A DNA stretch of 64,000 nucleotides. Origin: Actinomadura atramentaria DSM 43919 (lineage in GTDB: Bacteria > Actinomycetota > Actinomycetes > Streptosporangiales > Streptosporangiaceae). The stretch's first letter is position 1; each line of letters opens with the position of its first letter. Both the position numbers and the translations under genes were made by a program. The stretch covers positions 1 through 64,000 of the forward strand of contig NZ_KB907211.1 in the NCBI RefSeq assembly GCF_000381885.1. Direction: 5' to 3'. The notes under the pieces were generated by a model. That model had not been told where the DNA came from, did no database searches, and saw only the letters and a list, made by a program, of their open reading frames with translations. Of this stretch, positions 44,390 through 54,700 are shown in pieces.

Positions 44390-45300
44390 CGGGCGCCTCC
44401 GTCGGCGGTCAGGGTCAGGAACGCCTCCTCCAGGCTCGCGCCGCGCACTTCCAGGCCGCGCAGGAGTCCGGCGTCGGCGAGGGCGCGGACGGTGGCGTCG
44501 GAGTCGGTCGTGTGCAGTTCGGCGCGGCCGCCGCGGACCTCGCCGCCGACGACGCCGGGCAGCGCGTCGAGCGCGGCGGGCGGTGTGTCGCCGAGGTCGA
44601 GGGAGACGGTCCGGGCGGGGACGCGCGCCTTGATCGCGGTGCTCGTCCCGTCCGCGACGACCCGGCCCCGGTCGACGACGACGATCCGGTCGGCGAACTC
44701 GTCGGCCTCGGCCAGGTAGTGCGTGGAGAACAGCACGGTCGCGCCCCGGGCCGCGCAGCCGCGCACGGCCGCCCACAGGTCGCGGCGCGCCTCGGCGTCG
44801 AGGCCGGCGGACGGCTCGTCCAGCACGAGCAGGTCCGGGTTCCCGGCGACGGCCAGCGCGAACCGGACGCGCTGCGCCTGCCCGCCCGACAGCCGGTCGG
44901 CGCGCCGACCCGCGACGCCGGTGAGGCGGGCGGTCTCCAGCAGCTCGTCCAGCGGCGGGACGTCGCGTCCGGCGCGGGCGTACGCGCCGCGCGCGAACGC
45001 CACCAGCTCGCGCACCGAGACGCCGCCGATGAGCCGCCCGTCCTGCGGCATCGCGCCGACGCGGCCCGCGCGCACCGCCCGCTCGGGCGGGCCGCCGAAC
45101 AGCGCCGCGCGGCCCGAGTCGGGCTCGGTCAGGCCGAGCAGCATCGCGATCGTGGTGGATTTTCCCGCGCCGTTCGGGCCGAGCAGCGCGACGACGCCGC
45201 CCGCCGCGACGGCCAGGTCGATCCCGGCGACGGCGCGGACGGGCCCGTAGCTCTTGGCGACGCCGTCGAGGACGACGGGTTCCGTGGTGTTCGTGGTCAC
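44386..45300 (-). CDS. ABC transporter ATPase
   Basis: The 304-residue ATPase has Walker [20 protein letters not shown]-loop [12 protein letters not shown], signature [17 protein letters not shown], and Walker [21 protein letters not shown]. The H-loop is [15 protein letters not shown], and the C-terminal DrrA-like domain is also present. GTG 45300 is chosen because the conserved [14 protein letters not shown] begins soon after. It is the first gene of the operon ATPase-permease-kinase-regulator, and it is divergent from the double-AAA gene. Confidence 0.93.
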   Translation of the reverse strand: MTTNTTEPVVLDGVAKSYGPVRAVAGIDLAVAAGGVVALLGPNGAGKSTTIAMLLGLTEPDSGRAALFGGPPERAVRAGRVGAMPQDGRLIGGVSVRELVAFARGAYARAGRDVPPLDELLETARLTGVAGRRADRLSGGQAQRVRFALAVAGNPDLLVLDEPSAGLDAEARRDLWAAVRGCAARGATVLFSTHYLAEADEFADRIVVVDRGRVVADGTSTAIKARVPARTVSLDLGDTPPAALDALPGVVGGEVRGGRAELHTTDSDATVRALADAGLLRGLEVRGASLEEAFLTLTADGGAR

Positions 45301-45360
45301 GGCGACGACGCTACGGAGCGCGGCCGTCCGGCGGCAGGGCCGCGCATCCACCGTCCGGCG

Positions 45361-45372
45361 GGACAAATGTCC
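45361..45372. promoter_or_regulatory. Palindrome in the divergent interval
   Basis: GGACAAATGTCC (GGACA-AA-TGTCC) lies 61 bp before the ABC ATPase start and 79 bp before the AAA ATPase start. It is a plausible response-regulator site, with no direct evidence. Confidence 0.35.
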
Positions 45373-45450
45373 TGCGCGCGATTCGACGCGCGCCAACGAA
45401 CCGACGCCGAAGAGTCCCGTTCCGGCGGGTCCTGCGATTTACTCGGTGGG

Positions 45451-47883
45451 ATGGCACGGTTCGGCGGTTTCCGCTCCCGCCCGGCGACGGTGGTCGCGAC
45501 GACGGCGCGGGATCTGTTCGAGCGCCTGCGGTCCCGCTACTTCCAGGTGCCGCCGGGGCTGCGGCTGCTCGGCGGCGGGGTGCTGCTCGCCGCCGCCGCG
45601 TCCGTCGCGTTCGTGTGCGACGGACCGGTCCCGCTCGTCGCGGCCGTCGCGGTCGCGCTGCTGGCGGGGACGCACCTGCTGCTGCGGTCCCCGGCGGGCA
45701 CGGCCGTCGCGCTCGTCATCGCGTGCTGGCTGGCCGCGTGCGTGCCGCTGGCCCGGCTGTACCCGGACGGCGGGCCGGAGCGGTGGCTGCTGTGGCTGCT
45801 CGCGCCGCCCGTCGCGGCGGCGGCGCTGCGGCTCGGCGGGTACGCGCCGTGGCGGACGGCGCTCGTCGCGCTCGGCGCGGCGGGGCTGGTCACGGCGGCG
45901 GTCGCCCCGGCGCTGCCGCGCGCGGGCGTCGTCCCGGCGTTCGCGGCGGCGGTCGCGGTGCTCGCGCTGCGCTGGAACCGGGCGCGGCGGACCGTCGCCG
46001 CCGAGGCGTACGAGACGGGGTGGGTGCAGGAGCAGGCGGAGCCCGTCGCGGCGCCGCCGGAGCCCGAGGAGCCCGCCGCCGTGCCCGCGCCGGGCGTGCC
46101 CGCGTCGCTCCAGGCCGCGTACGAGCAGCGCGTCGCCGCCGCGCCGAGCGAGGAGGAACCCGACGTCTCGGTCGCGGACGCCCTCGCCGAACTTGAGGCG
46201 ATGATCGGCCTCGAACCGGTGAAACGCCAGGTCCGCGCCATCGCCGCGTCGCTGGAGGCCGCGCACCTGCGGGCGGCGGCCGGGGTGCCGACCGAGAAGC
46301 CGATGCGGCACTTCGTGTTCGTCGGGCCGTCCGGGACGGGCAAGACGACCGTCGCCCGCGTCCTGGCCAAGATCTTCTACGCGTTCGGGCTGCTGCCGAC
46401 GCCCGCCGTGGTCGAGGCGGGCCGCGCCGACCTCGTCGGGGACCACCTCGGCGCGACCGCGCTCAAGACCAACGCGCTCATCGACGCGGCGATCGGCGGC
46501 GTGCTGTTCGTGGACGAGGCGTACGGGCTGGTCAACGCCGCCGAGGGCCGCCCGGACCGGTTCGGCGACGAGGCCGTCCAGACGCTGCTGAAGCGCGCCG
46601 AGGACGACCGGGACCGGCTCGTCGTCATCCTCGCGGGCTACGAGCCGCAGATGGACGCGTTCCTGGACTCCAACCCCGGCCTCGCGTCCCGGTTCGGCAC
46701 GCGCGTCCACTTCCCGACGTACCTGCCGGAGGAGATGCTGCGGATCGCCGAGTACCACGCGGCGCTGCGCGGCGACCGGCTCGCCGCCGACGCCCGCGAG
46801 CGCCTCGCGGAGCGGTTCGAGGACGTCCGGCGGCGCGGCATCGCCGACGAGCTGGGCAACGGCCGGTTCGTCCGCTCGCTGGTCGAGGGCGCGGCGCGCG
46901 CCCGCGACGTCCGTGTCGTCGCGGGCGGGCGGCCCAGCGCCGACGACCTCGTCACCGTCCGGGGCGCGGACGTCGAGGACGCGTTCGCCGAGCTGACCGA
47001 GCGCTACCGCGGCTTCGCCGAGACCCCCACGCCCGACGAGGCGCTGCGCGAACTGGACGCGATGATCGGCCTCGAACCGGTGAAACGCCAGGTCAGGGAG
47101 ATCGCCGCGCAGGCCCGCGTCGCCCGGCTGCGGCAGAGCCAGGGCCTGGTGACGCGCCCGCCGACGCGGCACTTCGTGTTCACCGGGCCGCCCGGCACCG
47201 GGAAGACGACCGTGGCGCGGCTGCTCGGCCGCGTGTTCGCCGCGCTCGGGCTGCTCGCGCGGCCGTCCGTCGTGGAGGCGCAGCGCGCGGACCTGGTGGG
47301 GGACCACCTCGGGTCCACGGCGCTCAAGACGAACCGGCTCGTGGACTCCGCGCTCGGCGGCGTCCTGTTCGTGGACGAGGCGTACTCGCTCGGCAACCCC
47401 GGCTACGCGGGCGGGGACGCGTTCGGCGCGGAGGCCGTCCAGACGCTGCTGAAGCGCGCCGAGGACGACCGGGACCGGCTCGTCGTCATCCTCGCGGGCT
47501 ACGACTCCGACATGGACCGTTTCCTGGCGTCCAATCCGGGGCTGGCGTCGCGGTTCGGGACGCGCGTGGAGTTCCCGTCCTACGGCCCCGACGAGCTGCT
47601 GCGGATCGCCCTGCTCATCGCCGAGCAGGGCGGTGACGTCTGGGAGGAGCGCGCCCTGGACGACCTCGCGCTGGTGTTCCAGCGGGTCGTCGGGCAGGGC
47701 CGGGTGGACGAGCTGGGCAACGGCCGGTTCGCGCGGTCCCTGTACGAGAAGGCGTGCGCGTGCCGGGCGCTGCGCGCGGCGGAGCTGGGGGAGGCCGCGA
47801 CGCCCGCCGACCTGACGGTCCTCACCGCGGCCGACGTCCGGGACGCGTTCGCGGAGCTGGGCCGGGGCCGCGTCGCTCCCTGA
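45451..47883 (+). CDS. Membrane-anchored double CbbX/EccA-like AAA ATPase
   Basis: This 810-residue protein has an N-terminal membrane region (about 30-170, five or six hydrophobic stretches), a Glu/Pro linker, and two CbbX-type AAA modules at about 250-530 and 537-805. Each has [15 protein letters not shown], Walker A ([11 protein letters not shown] at 290, [11 protein letters not shown] at 577), Walker B FVDEAY and [24 protein letters not shown] sensor parts. The modules repeat at 287 codons. CbbX/SpoVK ATPases remodel other proteins, and related EccA drives type VII secretion. No esx genes are adjacent. Confidence 0.88.
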   Translation: MARFGGFRSRPATVVATTARDLFERLRSRYFQVPPGLRLLGGGVLLAAAASVAFVCDGPVPLVAAVAVALLAGTHLLLRSPAGTAVALVIACWLAACVPLARLYPDGGPERWLLWLLAPPVAAAALRLGGYAPWRTALVALGAAGLVTAAVAPALPRAGVVPAFAAAVAVLALRWNRARRTVAAEAYETGWVQEQAEPVAAPPEPEEPAAVPAPGVPASLQAAYEQRVAAAPSEEEPDVSVADALAELEAMIGLEPVKRQVRAIAASLEAAHLRAAAGVPTEKPMRHFVFVGPSGTGKTTVARVLAKIFYAFGLLPTPAVVEAGRADLVGDHLGATALKTNALIDAAIGGVLFVDEAYGLVNAAEGRPDRFGDEAVQTLLKRAEDDRDRLVVILAGYEPQMDAFLDSNPGLASRFGTRVHFPTYLPEEMLRIAEYHAALRGDRLAADARERLAERFEDVRRRGIADELGNGRFVRSLVEGAARARDVRVVAGGRPSADDLVTVRGADVEDAFAELTERYRGFAETPTPDEALRELDAMIGLEPVKRQVREIAAQARVARLRQSQGLVTRPPTRHFVFTGPPGTGKTTVARLLGRVFAALGLLARPSVVEAQRADLVGDHLGSTALKTNRLVDSALGGVLFVDEAYSLGNPGYAGGDAFGAEAVQTLLKRAEDDRDRLVVILAGYDSDMDRFLASNPGLASRFGTRVEFPSYGPDELLRIALLIAEQGGDVWEERALDDLALVFQRVVGQGRVDELGNGRFARSLYEKACACRALRAAELGEAATPADLTVLTAADVRDAFAELGRGRVAP

Positions 47884-47920
47884 CGTCCGTTTTGTCGGTC
47901 TCGTGTGGTCTGATCGGGGC

Positions 47921-48988
47921 ATGGTGTCGCTGACGTGGTCGCAGGTGCTCGCGTGGCGGATGGGACGGCAGTTCCTCACCGCCCCCGGCGGCGCGTCGCC
48001 GGTCGCCGCGGCCGCCCGGCTCGGCGGCGTGCAGGCGCAGGTCGCCTCGGCGGCGGAACTGGCGCTCGCCGTGCGCGGCGCGTCGCCCGCCGCGCCCGCG
48101 CTCGCCGCCGGGACGCTCGTCAGGACCTGGGCGATGCGCGGCACCCTGCACCTGCTGCCCACCGCCGACGCCGGGGCCTACCTCGCGCTGTGCGCCCGCG
48201 TCCGCAACTGGGAGAAGCCGAGCTGGCAGCGGACGTTCGGCGCGACGCCCGCCGACCTGGAGGCCGCCGCGGCCGCCGCCGCCGACGCGCTGTCCGGCGG
48301 CGCGGCGCTCACCCGCGACGAGCTGACCGCCGCGATCGTCGAACGGACCGGCTCGGAGCACCTCGCGGACGTCCTCGGCTCCGGCTGGGGGACGCTCCTC
48401 AAACCCCTCGCCTGGTGGGGCGTGCTGTGCCACGGGCCGGCGCGCGGCGCGCGGGTCACGTTCGCCGCGCCGTCCGCGCTGCCCGGCTGGCGGGGCGACG
48501 TGCCCGTCGAGGAGGCCGCCGCGGTGGTCGTCCGCGCGTTCCTCGGCGCGCACGGGCCGGGCACGCCCGCGACGTTCGACCACTGGCTGTCGCGCGGCGG
48601 CAACCGCAGACGCGAGGTCGCCGGGTGGTTCGAGGCCGCCGGGGAGCTGGCGGACGTCGAGGTGGACGGCGTCCCGATGAAGGCGCTCCCCGAGCACGCC
48701 GACGAACTCGCCGCCGCCCCGCCCGCGCCGCTGCGGCTGCTCGGCCCGTTCGACCCGTACGTCCTCGGCGCGGGCACCGGTGCCGAGTACCTGATCCCCC
48801 CGGACCGCCGCAAGGACGTCAGCCGCGCGGCGGGGTGGATCGCTCCCGTGATCCTCCACGAGGGCCGCGTCGCGGGCGTCTGGGACGAGAAGGACGGCGA
48901 GATCGCGGTGAAGGCCTTCGAGGAACTGCCCGCCGCCGCGCTCGCCGCCGAGATCGACCGCGTTCGCTCGCTCGCCCGCGAGAAGTAG
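47921..48988 (+). CDS. AlkZ-like winged-helix DNA-binding protein
   Basis: The 355-residue protein matches the HTH_42 / AlkZ family. The family QxQ motif appears as GGVQAQVASAAELAL near 45, after LTWSQVLAWRMGRQFL. Later segments include RTWAMRGTLHLLPTADA and LLGPFDPYVLGAGTGAEYLIP. AlkZ unhooks DNA interstrand crosslinks, such as azinomycin adducts, but most actinobacterial paralogues are untested. It starts at ATG 47921, 37 nt after the AAA gene. Confidence 0.82.
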   Translation: MVSLTWSQVLAWRMGRQFLTAPGGASPVAAAARLGGVQAQVASAAELALAVRGASPAAPALAAGTLVRTWAMRGTLHLLPTADAGAYLALCARVRNWEKPSWQRTFGATPADLEAAAAAAADALSGGAALTRDELTAAIVERTGSEHLADVLGSGWGTLLKPLAWWGVLCHGPARGARVTFAAPSALPGWRGDVPVEEAAAVVVRAFLGAHGPGTPATFDHWLSRGGNRRREVAGWFEAAGELADVEVDGVPMKALPEHADELAAAPPAPLRLLGPFDPYVLGAGTGAEYLIPPDRRKDVSRAAGWIAPVILHEGRVAGVWDEKDGEIAVKAFEELPAAALAAEIDRVRSLAREK

Positions 48989-49007
48989 GCGTGCCACGGT
49001 CCGGGGA

Positions 49008-49928
49008 TCAGCGCGGATGGGTCGTGAAGCGGACCTTCGTTCCGGGGCGGAGTTGGGCGGCGACCGGGATGTCGGCGGTGGTGACGACCGCGATCACCGG
49101 ATAACCGCCCGTCGTCGGATGATCGGCAAGGAACAGGATCGGGCGGCCGTCCGGCGGGACCTGGAGCGCGCCGGTCACCATCCCCTCGCTGGGGAGTTCG
49201 CCGTCGCGGACGCGGTCCAGCGGCGGGCCGTCGAAGCGGACGCCGACCCGGTTCGACGCGTCCGCGACCGTGTAGACCGCCGACGTCAGCGCCGCGAGCG
49301 CCCCGGCGGCGAACCAGTCGTCGCGCGGGCCGGGCAGGACGCGCAGCCTCGGCTCGGCGGGCGGCTCCGGGACCGGCGCGACGTCCACGCGCAGCGGCTC
49401 CAGCGCCAGGCCGGGGCCGGTCACCGGGCCGAGCGGCACCGCGTCGCCCGCCGCGAGCGGCGGCGGGCCGAGCCCCGACAGCAGGTCGGCGGACCGGCTG
49501 CCGAGCACCGGCTCGGGCGTCAGGCCGCCGCGCACCGCGACGTACGTCCGGACGCCGCGCGCCGGAGCCCCGACCTCCACCAGGCCGCCCGCCGGGACGC
49601 GGAACGGCGCGTTGAACGGCGCCGCGCGCCCGTCCACCGACACCGGCGCGGGCGCGCCCGTCGCCGCCGCCCACGCCGCGCGGCGGAACCGCAGCGCCGC
49701 GCCGCCGAACGTCAGCTCCAGGCCCGCCGCGTCCTCGGGGTTCCCGGCGAGGCGGTTGGCGAGCCGCAGCGCGGGAGCGTCCGCCGCGCCGGACCCAGGG
49801 ACGCCGAGATGCGCCAGGCCCGGCCGTCCGAGATCCTGCACGGTCGCGAGCGGGCCCGGCCGGACGACCTCCAGCACGGCCTCGCCCGCGAGGTCCAGCG
49901 CCTCCTGAACCGGTCCGTCCCCGCTCAT
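49008..49928 (-). CDS. pxpC: 5-oxoprolinase subunit PxpC
   Basis: This 306-residue protein is the PxpC/KipA subunit of the ATP-dependent bacterial 5-oxoprolinase: LEVVRPGPLATVQDLGRPGLAHLGVPGSGAAD, YVAVRGGL, VLPGPRDDWF, and LPSEGMVTGALQVPPDG with LADHPTTGGYPVIAVV. The complex opens pyroglutamate to glutamate. It is the last of the pxpA-pxpB-pxpC operon, with ATGA overlap to pxpB, and lies close to the AlkZ-like gene, which converges. Confidence 0.94.
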   Translation of the reverse strand: MSGDGPVQEALDLAGEAVLEVVRPGPLATVQDLGRPGLAHLGVPGSGAADAPALRLANRLAGNPEDAAGLELTFGGAALRFRRAAWAAATGAPAPVSVDGRAAPFNAPFRVPAGGLVEVGAPARGVRTYVAVRGGLTPEPVLGSRSADLLSGLGPPPLAAGDAVPLGPVTGPGLALEPLRVDVAPVPEPPAEPRLRVLPGPRDDWFAAGALAALTSAVYTVADASNRVGVRFDGPPLDRVRDGELPSEGMVTGALQVPPDGRPILFLADHPTTGGYPVIAVVTTADIPVAAQLRPGTKVRFTTHPR

Positions 49929-50521
49929 CGCGCCTCCCGGACGAACCGGACGCGCGTCCCCGGCCGCAACAGCGACGGCGGATCGCGCGTGACGTCCCAC
50001 AGCGCCAGCCCGGTGCGGCCCAGCAGCCGCCACCCGCCCGGCGACGCCGACGGGTACACCGCCGCGTACGGCCCCGCGACCGCGACGGACCCCGCCGGGA
50101 CGGACGTGCGCGGCGTCGCGCGGCGCGGCACGCGCAGCTCGTTCGGCAGGCCCGTCAGATACCCGAAACCGGGCGAGAAACCCAGATAGGCGACGGTGTA
50201 CTCGGCGGCCGAGTGCCGTTCGGCGACCTCGTCCGGAGAGAGCCCGGTCAGCTCCGCGACCTCCGCCAGATCAGCGCCGTCGTAGACGACCGGGACCTCC
50301 ACCGGCGGCGCGTCGGCGGCCGTGCGCGGCGGCGGCTCCAGCGCGGCGACGCGGTCCGCGAGCCGGCCCGGATCGCCGTCCGTCGTGATCAGCACCGTCC
50401 GCTCGCCCGGCACGACGTCCACGACGCCCGGCAGGCCCGCCGCGCGGACCGCCGCGTCCAGCCGGTGCGGGTCGCCGGTCTCCACGAGCAGCGCCGCGTC
50501 CCCGGCGCGCCGGACCCTCAC
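49925..50521 (-). CDS. pxpB: 5-oxoprolinase subunit PxpB
   Basis: The 198-residue product is PxpB (KipI-like): AGDAALLVETGDP, VPVVYDGADLAEVAELTGLSPDEVAERH, YTVAYLGFSPGFGYLTGLP, PRRATPRTSVPAGSVAVAG and SPGGWRLLGRT. GTG 50521 overlaps the pxpA stop (GTGA). It works with PxpC in the phosphorylation or carboxyl part of pyroglutamate opening. Confidence 0.93.
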   Translation of the reverse strand: MRVRRAGDAALLVETGDPHRLDAAVRAAGLPGVVDVVPGERTVLITTDGDPGRLADRVAALEPPPRTAADAPPVEVPVVYDGADLAEVAELTGLSPDEVAERHSAAEYTVAYLGFSPGFGYLTGLPNELRVPRRATPRTSVPAGSVAVAGPYAAVYPSASPGGWRLLGRTGLALWDVTRDPPSLLRPGTRVRFVREAR

Positions 50522-51270
50522 GCGAACGGCTCCGGCGTGACCCCGGCGTCCTCCAGCGCCGCGCGGACCGCGCGCGCCAGGTCCACCGCGCCCGGCGTGT
50601 CCCCGTGGACGCACACCGAGCGGGCGCGCAGCCGCACCCGCGTGCCGTCCACCGCCCGGACGTAGCCCTCCGTCGCCATCGCGACGGCGCGGCGCACCAC
50701 CGCGTCCCGGTCGTGGATCACCGCGGCGGGCTCGCGCCGGGACACCAGCGCGCCCTCCGGGGTGTACGCGCGGTCGGCGAACGCCTCCGCGACGACCGTC
50801 AGCCCGTCCGCGACGCCGTACACCGCCGAACCCGGCAGCGTCAGCATCGGCAGCTCCGGGTCGTAGGCGCGGACGGCCGCGACGACCGCCGCCGCCTGCA
50901 CCGGATCGCGCGCTATCCGGTTGTAGAGCGCGCCGTGCGGCTTCACGTACGCGACGCGTCCGCCGCTCGCGCGCGCGATGCCGTCCAGCGCGGCGATCTG
51001 GTACAGGACCTCGGCGGTCAGCTCGTCCGGCGGGACGTCCATCTCGCGCCGCCCGAAACCCGCCAGGTCCCGGTACGACACCTGCGCGCCGATCGCCACG
51101 CCGCCGTTCACCGCGCCCACGCAGATCCGCCGCATCGTCAGCGGATCGCCCGCGTGGAAGCCGCACGCGACGTTCGCGCTCGTCACGACCTCCAGCAGCG
51201 CCGCGTCGTCGCCGAGCTCCCACCGGCCGAACCCCTCGCCGAGGTCGGCGTTGATGTCGATGACCGCCAT
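50518..51270 (-). CDS. pxpA: 5-oxoprolinase subunit PxpA
   Basis: This 250-residue LamB/YcsF-family protein is PxpA: MAVIDINADLGEGFGRWELGDDAALLEVVTSANVACGFHAGDP, IGAQVSYRDLAGFGRREM, YVKPHGALYNR, and VCVHGDTPGAV. It forms the first gene of the operon. A 49-nt gap separates it from the stop of the 126-residue gene, which is transcribed in the same direction. Confidence 0.94.
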   Translation of the reverse strand: MAVIDINADLGEGFGRWELGDDAALLEVVTSANVACGFHAGDPLTMRRICVGAVNGGVAIGAQVSYRDLAGFGRREMDVPPDELTAEVLYQIAALDGIARASGGRVAYVKPHGALYNRIARDPVQAAAVVAAVRAYDPELPMLTLPGSAVYGVADGLTVVAEAFADRAYTPEGALVSRREPAAVIHDRDAVVRRAVAMATEGYVRAVDGTRVRLRARSVCVHGDTPGAVDLARAVRAALEDAGVTPEPFA

Positions 51271-51319
51271 CCCGCCATTGTTCCCGACGCCGTCCCCGAC
51301 GCGCGGGCGGCGGGTCGGC

Positions 51320-51700
51320 TCAGACCCACTCCTCCCGGAGTTCCGTCACGTCCCGCAGCGGGGCCCACGCCTGGTAGACGCCGCGGTCGAACGGCTCCAG
51401 GCCGAGCCGTTCGGCGACGGGGGCCTTCCCGCCGGTGTACTCCACGCGCAGCCACCCGTCGTGGTGCGCCAGGACGAGGAACGGCTCGCCGCGCCACACG
51501 CACCGCGTGCTGACGTACGACAGGTGCTCCAGCTCCGTCACCGGGACGACCCGGACGTACCGGCCGTCGCGCGCCGCCGTGAAACCCGCCGCCGGACGCG
51601 GCGAGTACAGGCGGGCGCGCGGGCCGTCCGGGCTCGCCTCGTAGTCCGCGCCGCCCCAGCCCGCGTAGTAGCCGTGCCGGACGGCCGTCGCGTCGCTCAC
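51320..51700 (-). CDS. Small hypothetical protein overlapping the TY-Chap/SseB giant gene
   Basis: The product (126 residues) is not recognised. It has no signal peptide or membrane helix and looks like a compact beta-rich protein: HGYYAGWGGADYEASPDG, RLYSPRPAAGFTAARDGRYVRVVPVTELEHLSYVSTRCVWRGEPFLVLAHHDGWLRVEYTGG. It ends LREEWV. GTG 51700 overlaps the stop of the 1081-residue gene (GTGA), so the two are translated together. A tightly coupled small protein after a multidomain protein could be a chaperone, immunity or antagonist factor. That is inference from layout only. Confidence 0.75.
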   Translation of the reverse strand: MSDATAVRHGYYAGWGGADYEASPDGPRARLYSPRPAAGFTAARDGRYVRVVPVTELEHLSYVSTRCVWRGEPFLVLAHHDGWLRVEYTGGKAPVAERLGLEPFDRGVYQAWAPLRDVTELREEWV

Positions 51701-54700
51701 CGCGCACCCCCCGCCGCGAGGCGCCGCCACGCCAGCCGGTCCGCGTCGAACCGCGCCACCGGCGTCGTCGCGCCGGTCCGGTCGATGCGGTAGATCTCGG
51801 CCTCGTGCGGCAGCCGCTGGCTCTCGATCTTGAACTCGGGGATCGGCGGGCCGTCGCCCGGCGCGTAGCCCGAACCGGGGAACGGGGCCTTCTCGATGAC
51901 CCAGCCGCCGGGGATGATCTCCATGCTCCACTCGTCGATGCCGCCGAGCGGCGTCCGGAACAGCGCGGGCTTCACCGCGGGCCAGCGCAGCACGTGGATC
52001 GTGTCGTCCGCCGCGGAGAACGGCGAACCCTCGTAGGTGAGGCCGAGGCCGCGGACGACCTCGGCGGGCGTCGTCAGCGCGGCGACGTCCTTCATCCGGT
52101 GGACGTACCCGGCGACCAGGTGGTAGCCGCCCTCGACGTAGTGGCGGACGTGCTCGGGGCGCAGCACCTTCTGCATCACCACGTAGTCCGCCGCGACCGG
52201 CCGCGCCCCCCGCGGCGGCGCGGCCCGCACGATCCCCGACCACGCCGCCCCCGCCCCGGACTTCGCACCAGCCGCGTCCGCCGCGTCCGCCGGTTCCGCA
52301 CCGGGCGTGGACGGCGATCCGGGCGTGGACGGCCGGGCAGGCGTCGCCGGTGACGCGGGCGTGGACGGCCGGGCGGGTGTGGACGGTCCGGCCGGCGCGG
52401 AAGACCCGGGGGGCGTGGACGGCGAGGCGGGCCGCGACGGCGCGGCGGGCGAGGTCCCGGACGCCGGTTTCGCGCCGGGCGCGGGCGGCGTGGGCTCGGT
52501 GCGCGACGGCGCGCCGTAGGAAGGCGCGGGCGACGCGTGCCGGGCGCGCGCGGCCTCGCGCGGGGACTCGGCGCGCGCGAGCGTGCCGGGCGTGCTCGGC
52601 GTGCTGGGCGTGCGCCCGGCGTACCCGGGGTCGGACGGCGGGGGGTCGGTGCGCGTGCGGCCGGGGGACTCGGCGGGCTGGGTGTGCGCGGCGTCGGCGG
52701 GCAGCGGCCGGGCGTGCGCGGGGCGGATGCGCGCGGGCTCGCCGGGCGTCGCCTCGGACGGCGCGGGCCGGGCGTGCGCGGGCTCCGAGCGCGGCGGCTG
52801 CGGGCGGGCGGGCGACTGCGCGGGCTGTGCCGGGGCGTCCGCCGGGCGGGCGGTCACCGCGCGGATCGGGTCCGGCGTCGTCGCGGCGGGGGAGAGCTCC
52901 GGGTTCCGCGCGGGGGCGTCGCGCCGCGTGACGGACGGTCCGCTGGGCTCGGCCGCACGACGCGGCGCGTCCGGCTGGACGGCGCCGTTCCGCCCGGCGG
53001 CCGGAGCCGCGTTCGGCGCGGACGTCGGCCCGGACCCGGGCAGGCCGGACTCGTCCGGCGTCGGGGCCGCCGAGTGCCGCCCCGCGTGCGCGCCCCGCCG
53101 CCCCGCCTCCGGCGACGCGGCGGACGGCGTGCCGGGACTCGCGGACGCCGCGGGCCGCATGCTGCGCCCGGCGACGCGCTTGTCCTCCGGCTCGGGCGCG
53201 GGCGGCGGCGACACGACCGGCAGCGGCGCGGTCCGCACCGAGGGCGGCTCGCCGTCCGCCGCGCCCGACCGCCCGCCGGCCGCCGGAGCGGACGGCACGG
53301 CGGCGGGCGGCGTGCGCGGCGATCCGGCGGGCGACGCGTCCGGCGGCGCGGCGGGCGGTGTGCCCGGCTGCGCGGCGGACGGCGTCCCCGGCGGCGTGGT
53401 GGATGGCGTGCCTGGCTGCGCTGCGGCCGGCGCGGCGGCGGGCGTAACGGGCGGCGTGGCGCGTGGCGCGGGCGAGGGAGTGCTGGACGGCGCGCCGCGC
53501 GGCGTGGAAGGCGGCGCGGACGACGGGGTGCCGGGCGAGGCCGCAGGCGGCGTGGAGGGCGTCGCGGCGGGCGGGTTGCTCGGCGGCGCGGCGGCCGGTG
53601 CGCTCCTCGGTGTAGCGGGTGTAGCGGGCGCAGACGTGGCGGGCGAGGTGGGCGCGGAAGGCGCAGACGTCGAGGGCGTCGATGGCGTCGATGGCGTCGA
53701 GGGCACGGCGGGCGTGCGTGCGCCGTGCGCGCCGGGCATTCGTGCGCCGAGCGCGCCAGGCGTGGCAGGCGTGCGCGTGCCGGGCATGACGTCGGGCGTC
53801 GTTGTGCCGCTCGCCGTGTTGGGCGGTGCGGCGGGTGGCGTGCTGGGCGACGCGGCGGGCGTGCGGCCCGGCGTCGCGGCGTCCGACGGCCCGGTGCCTG
53901 GCGTTCCCGTGCCTGGCGTTCCCGCGCCCGGCGTCCCGGTGCCAAGCGTCCCAGTGCCCGGCGCCCCAGTGCCTGGCATCCTCGTGCCCGGCGTTGCGGT
54001 GCCCGGCGTCCCCACATCAGGCGTCCCCACATCAGGCGTTCCCGCGCGAGAGGTCCCCGCGTCCGGTGCCGCCGACGCGTCCCGCGTCCCGCCCGCCGTC
54101 TCCGCGACCGTGTCCGAGTCCAGGTACGCCGCGCTCGGCAGCCCCGGATCGACCGCCAGCCCCCACCGCGGGTCCGGCCAGCGCCGCGCCAGTTCCGCCA
54201 GCGTCGCGGGCCGGTGGTGGACCGCCTGCCCGCGCAGCGACCGGTCCATCGCGTCCGGCGAGCTGAACCCCAGCACGAACGTGCCGTCGCCGAACTTGGC
54301 CGTCGCGAACTGGTCCGCCGCCTCCGACCCGGGTTCGCCCGGTACCGGAAGGCACAGCGTCGCCCCGGCGAGCAGCGCCAGGTAGGCGGTCTCGTCGCCG
54401 CGCCGCCGGGCGGCGGTCAGCTCGGCCTCCAGGTCGGTGCCCTGCGGTTCGGGGACGAACCCGACCGCCTCCGCCGTCGTCTGCTCGGCCTCGGGGATCG
54501 CCAGCGGCAGCCCGAGGCCGGGCAGGGCGAGCCCGCCGCCGTCCCCGGACGTCCTGCCCGCCTGGTAGACGAGGTCGAGCGGCGACTGCACCCCGTACAC
54601 GTCGCGGAACGCGCCGACCATCCGGTCGGCGAGCCGGTCGACCTCGGCGGACTGCGCGGGCGTCAGCCGCATCCGGGCGGGCATGTCCAGCCGGTGCGAC

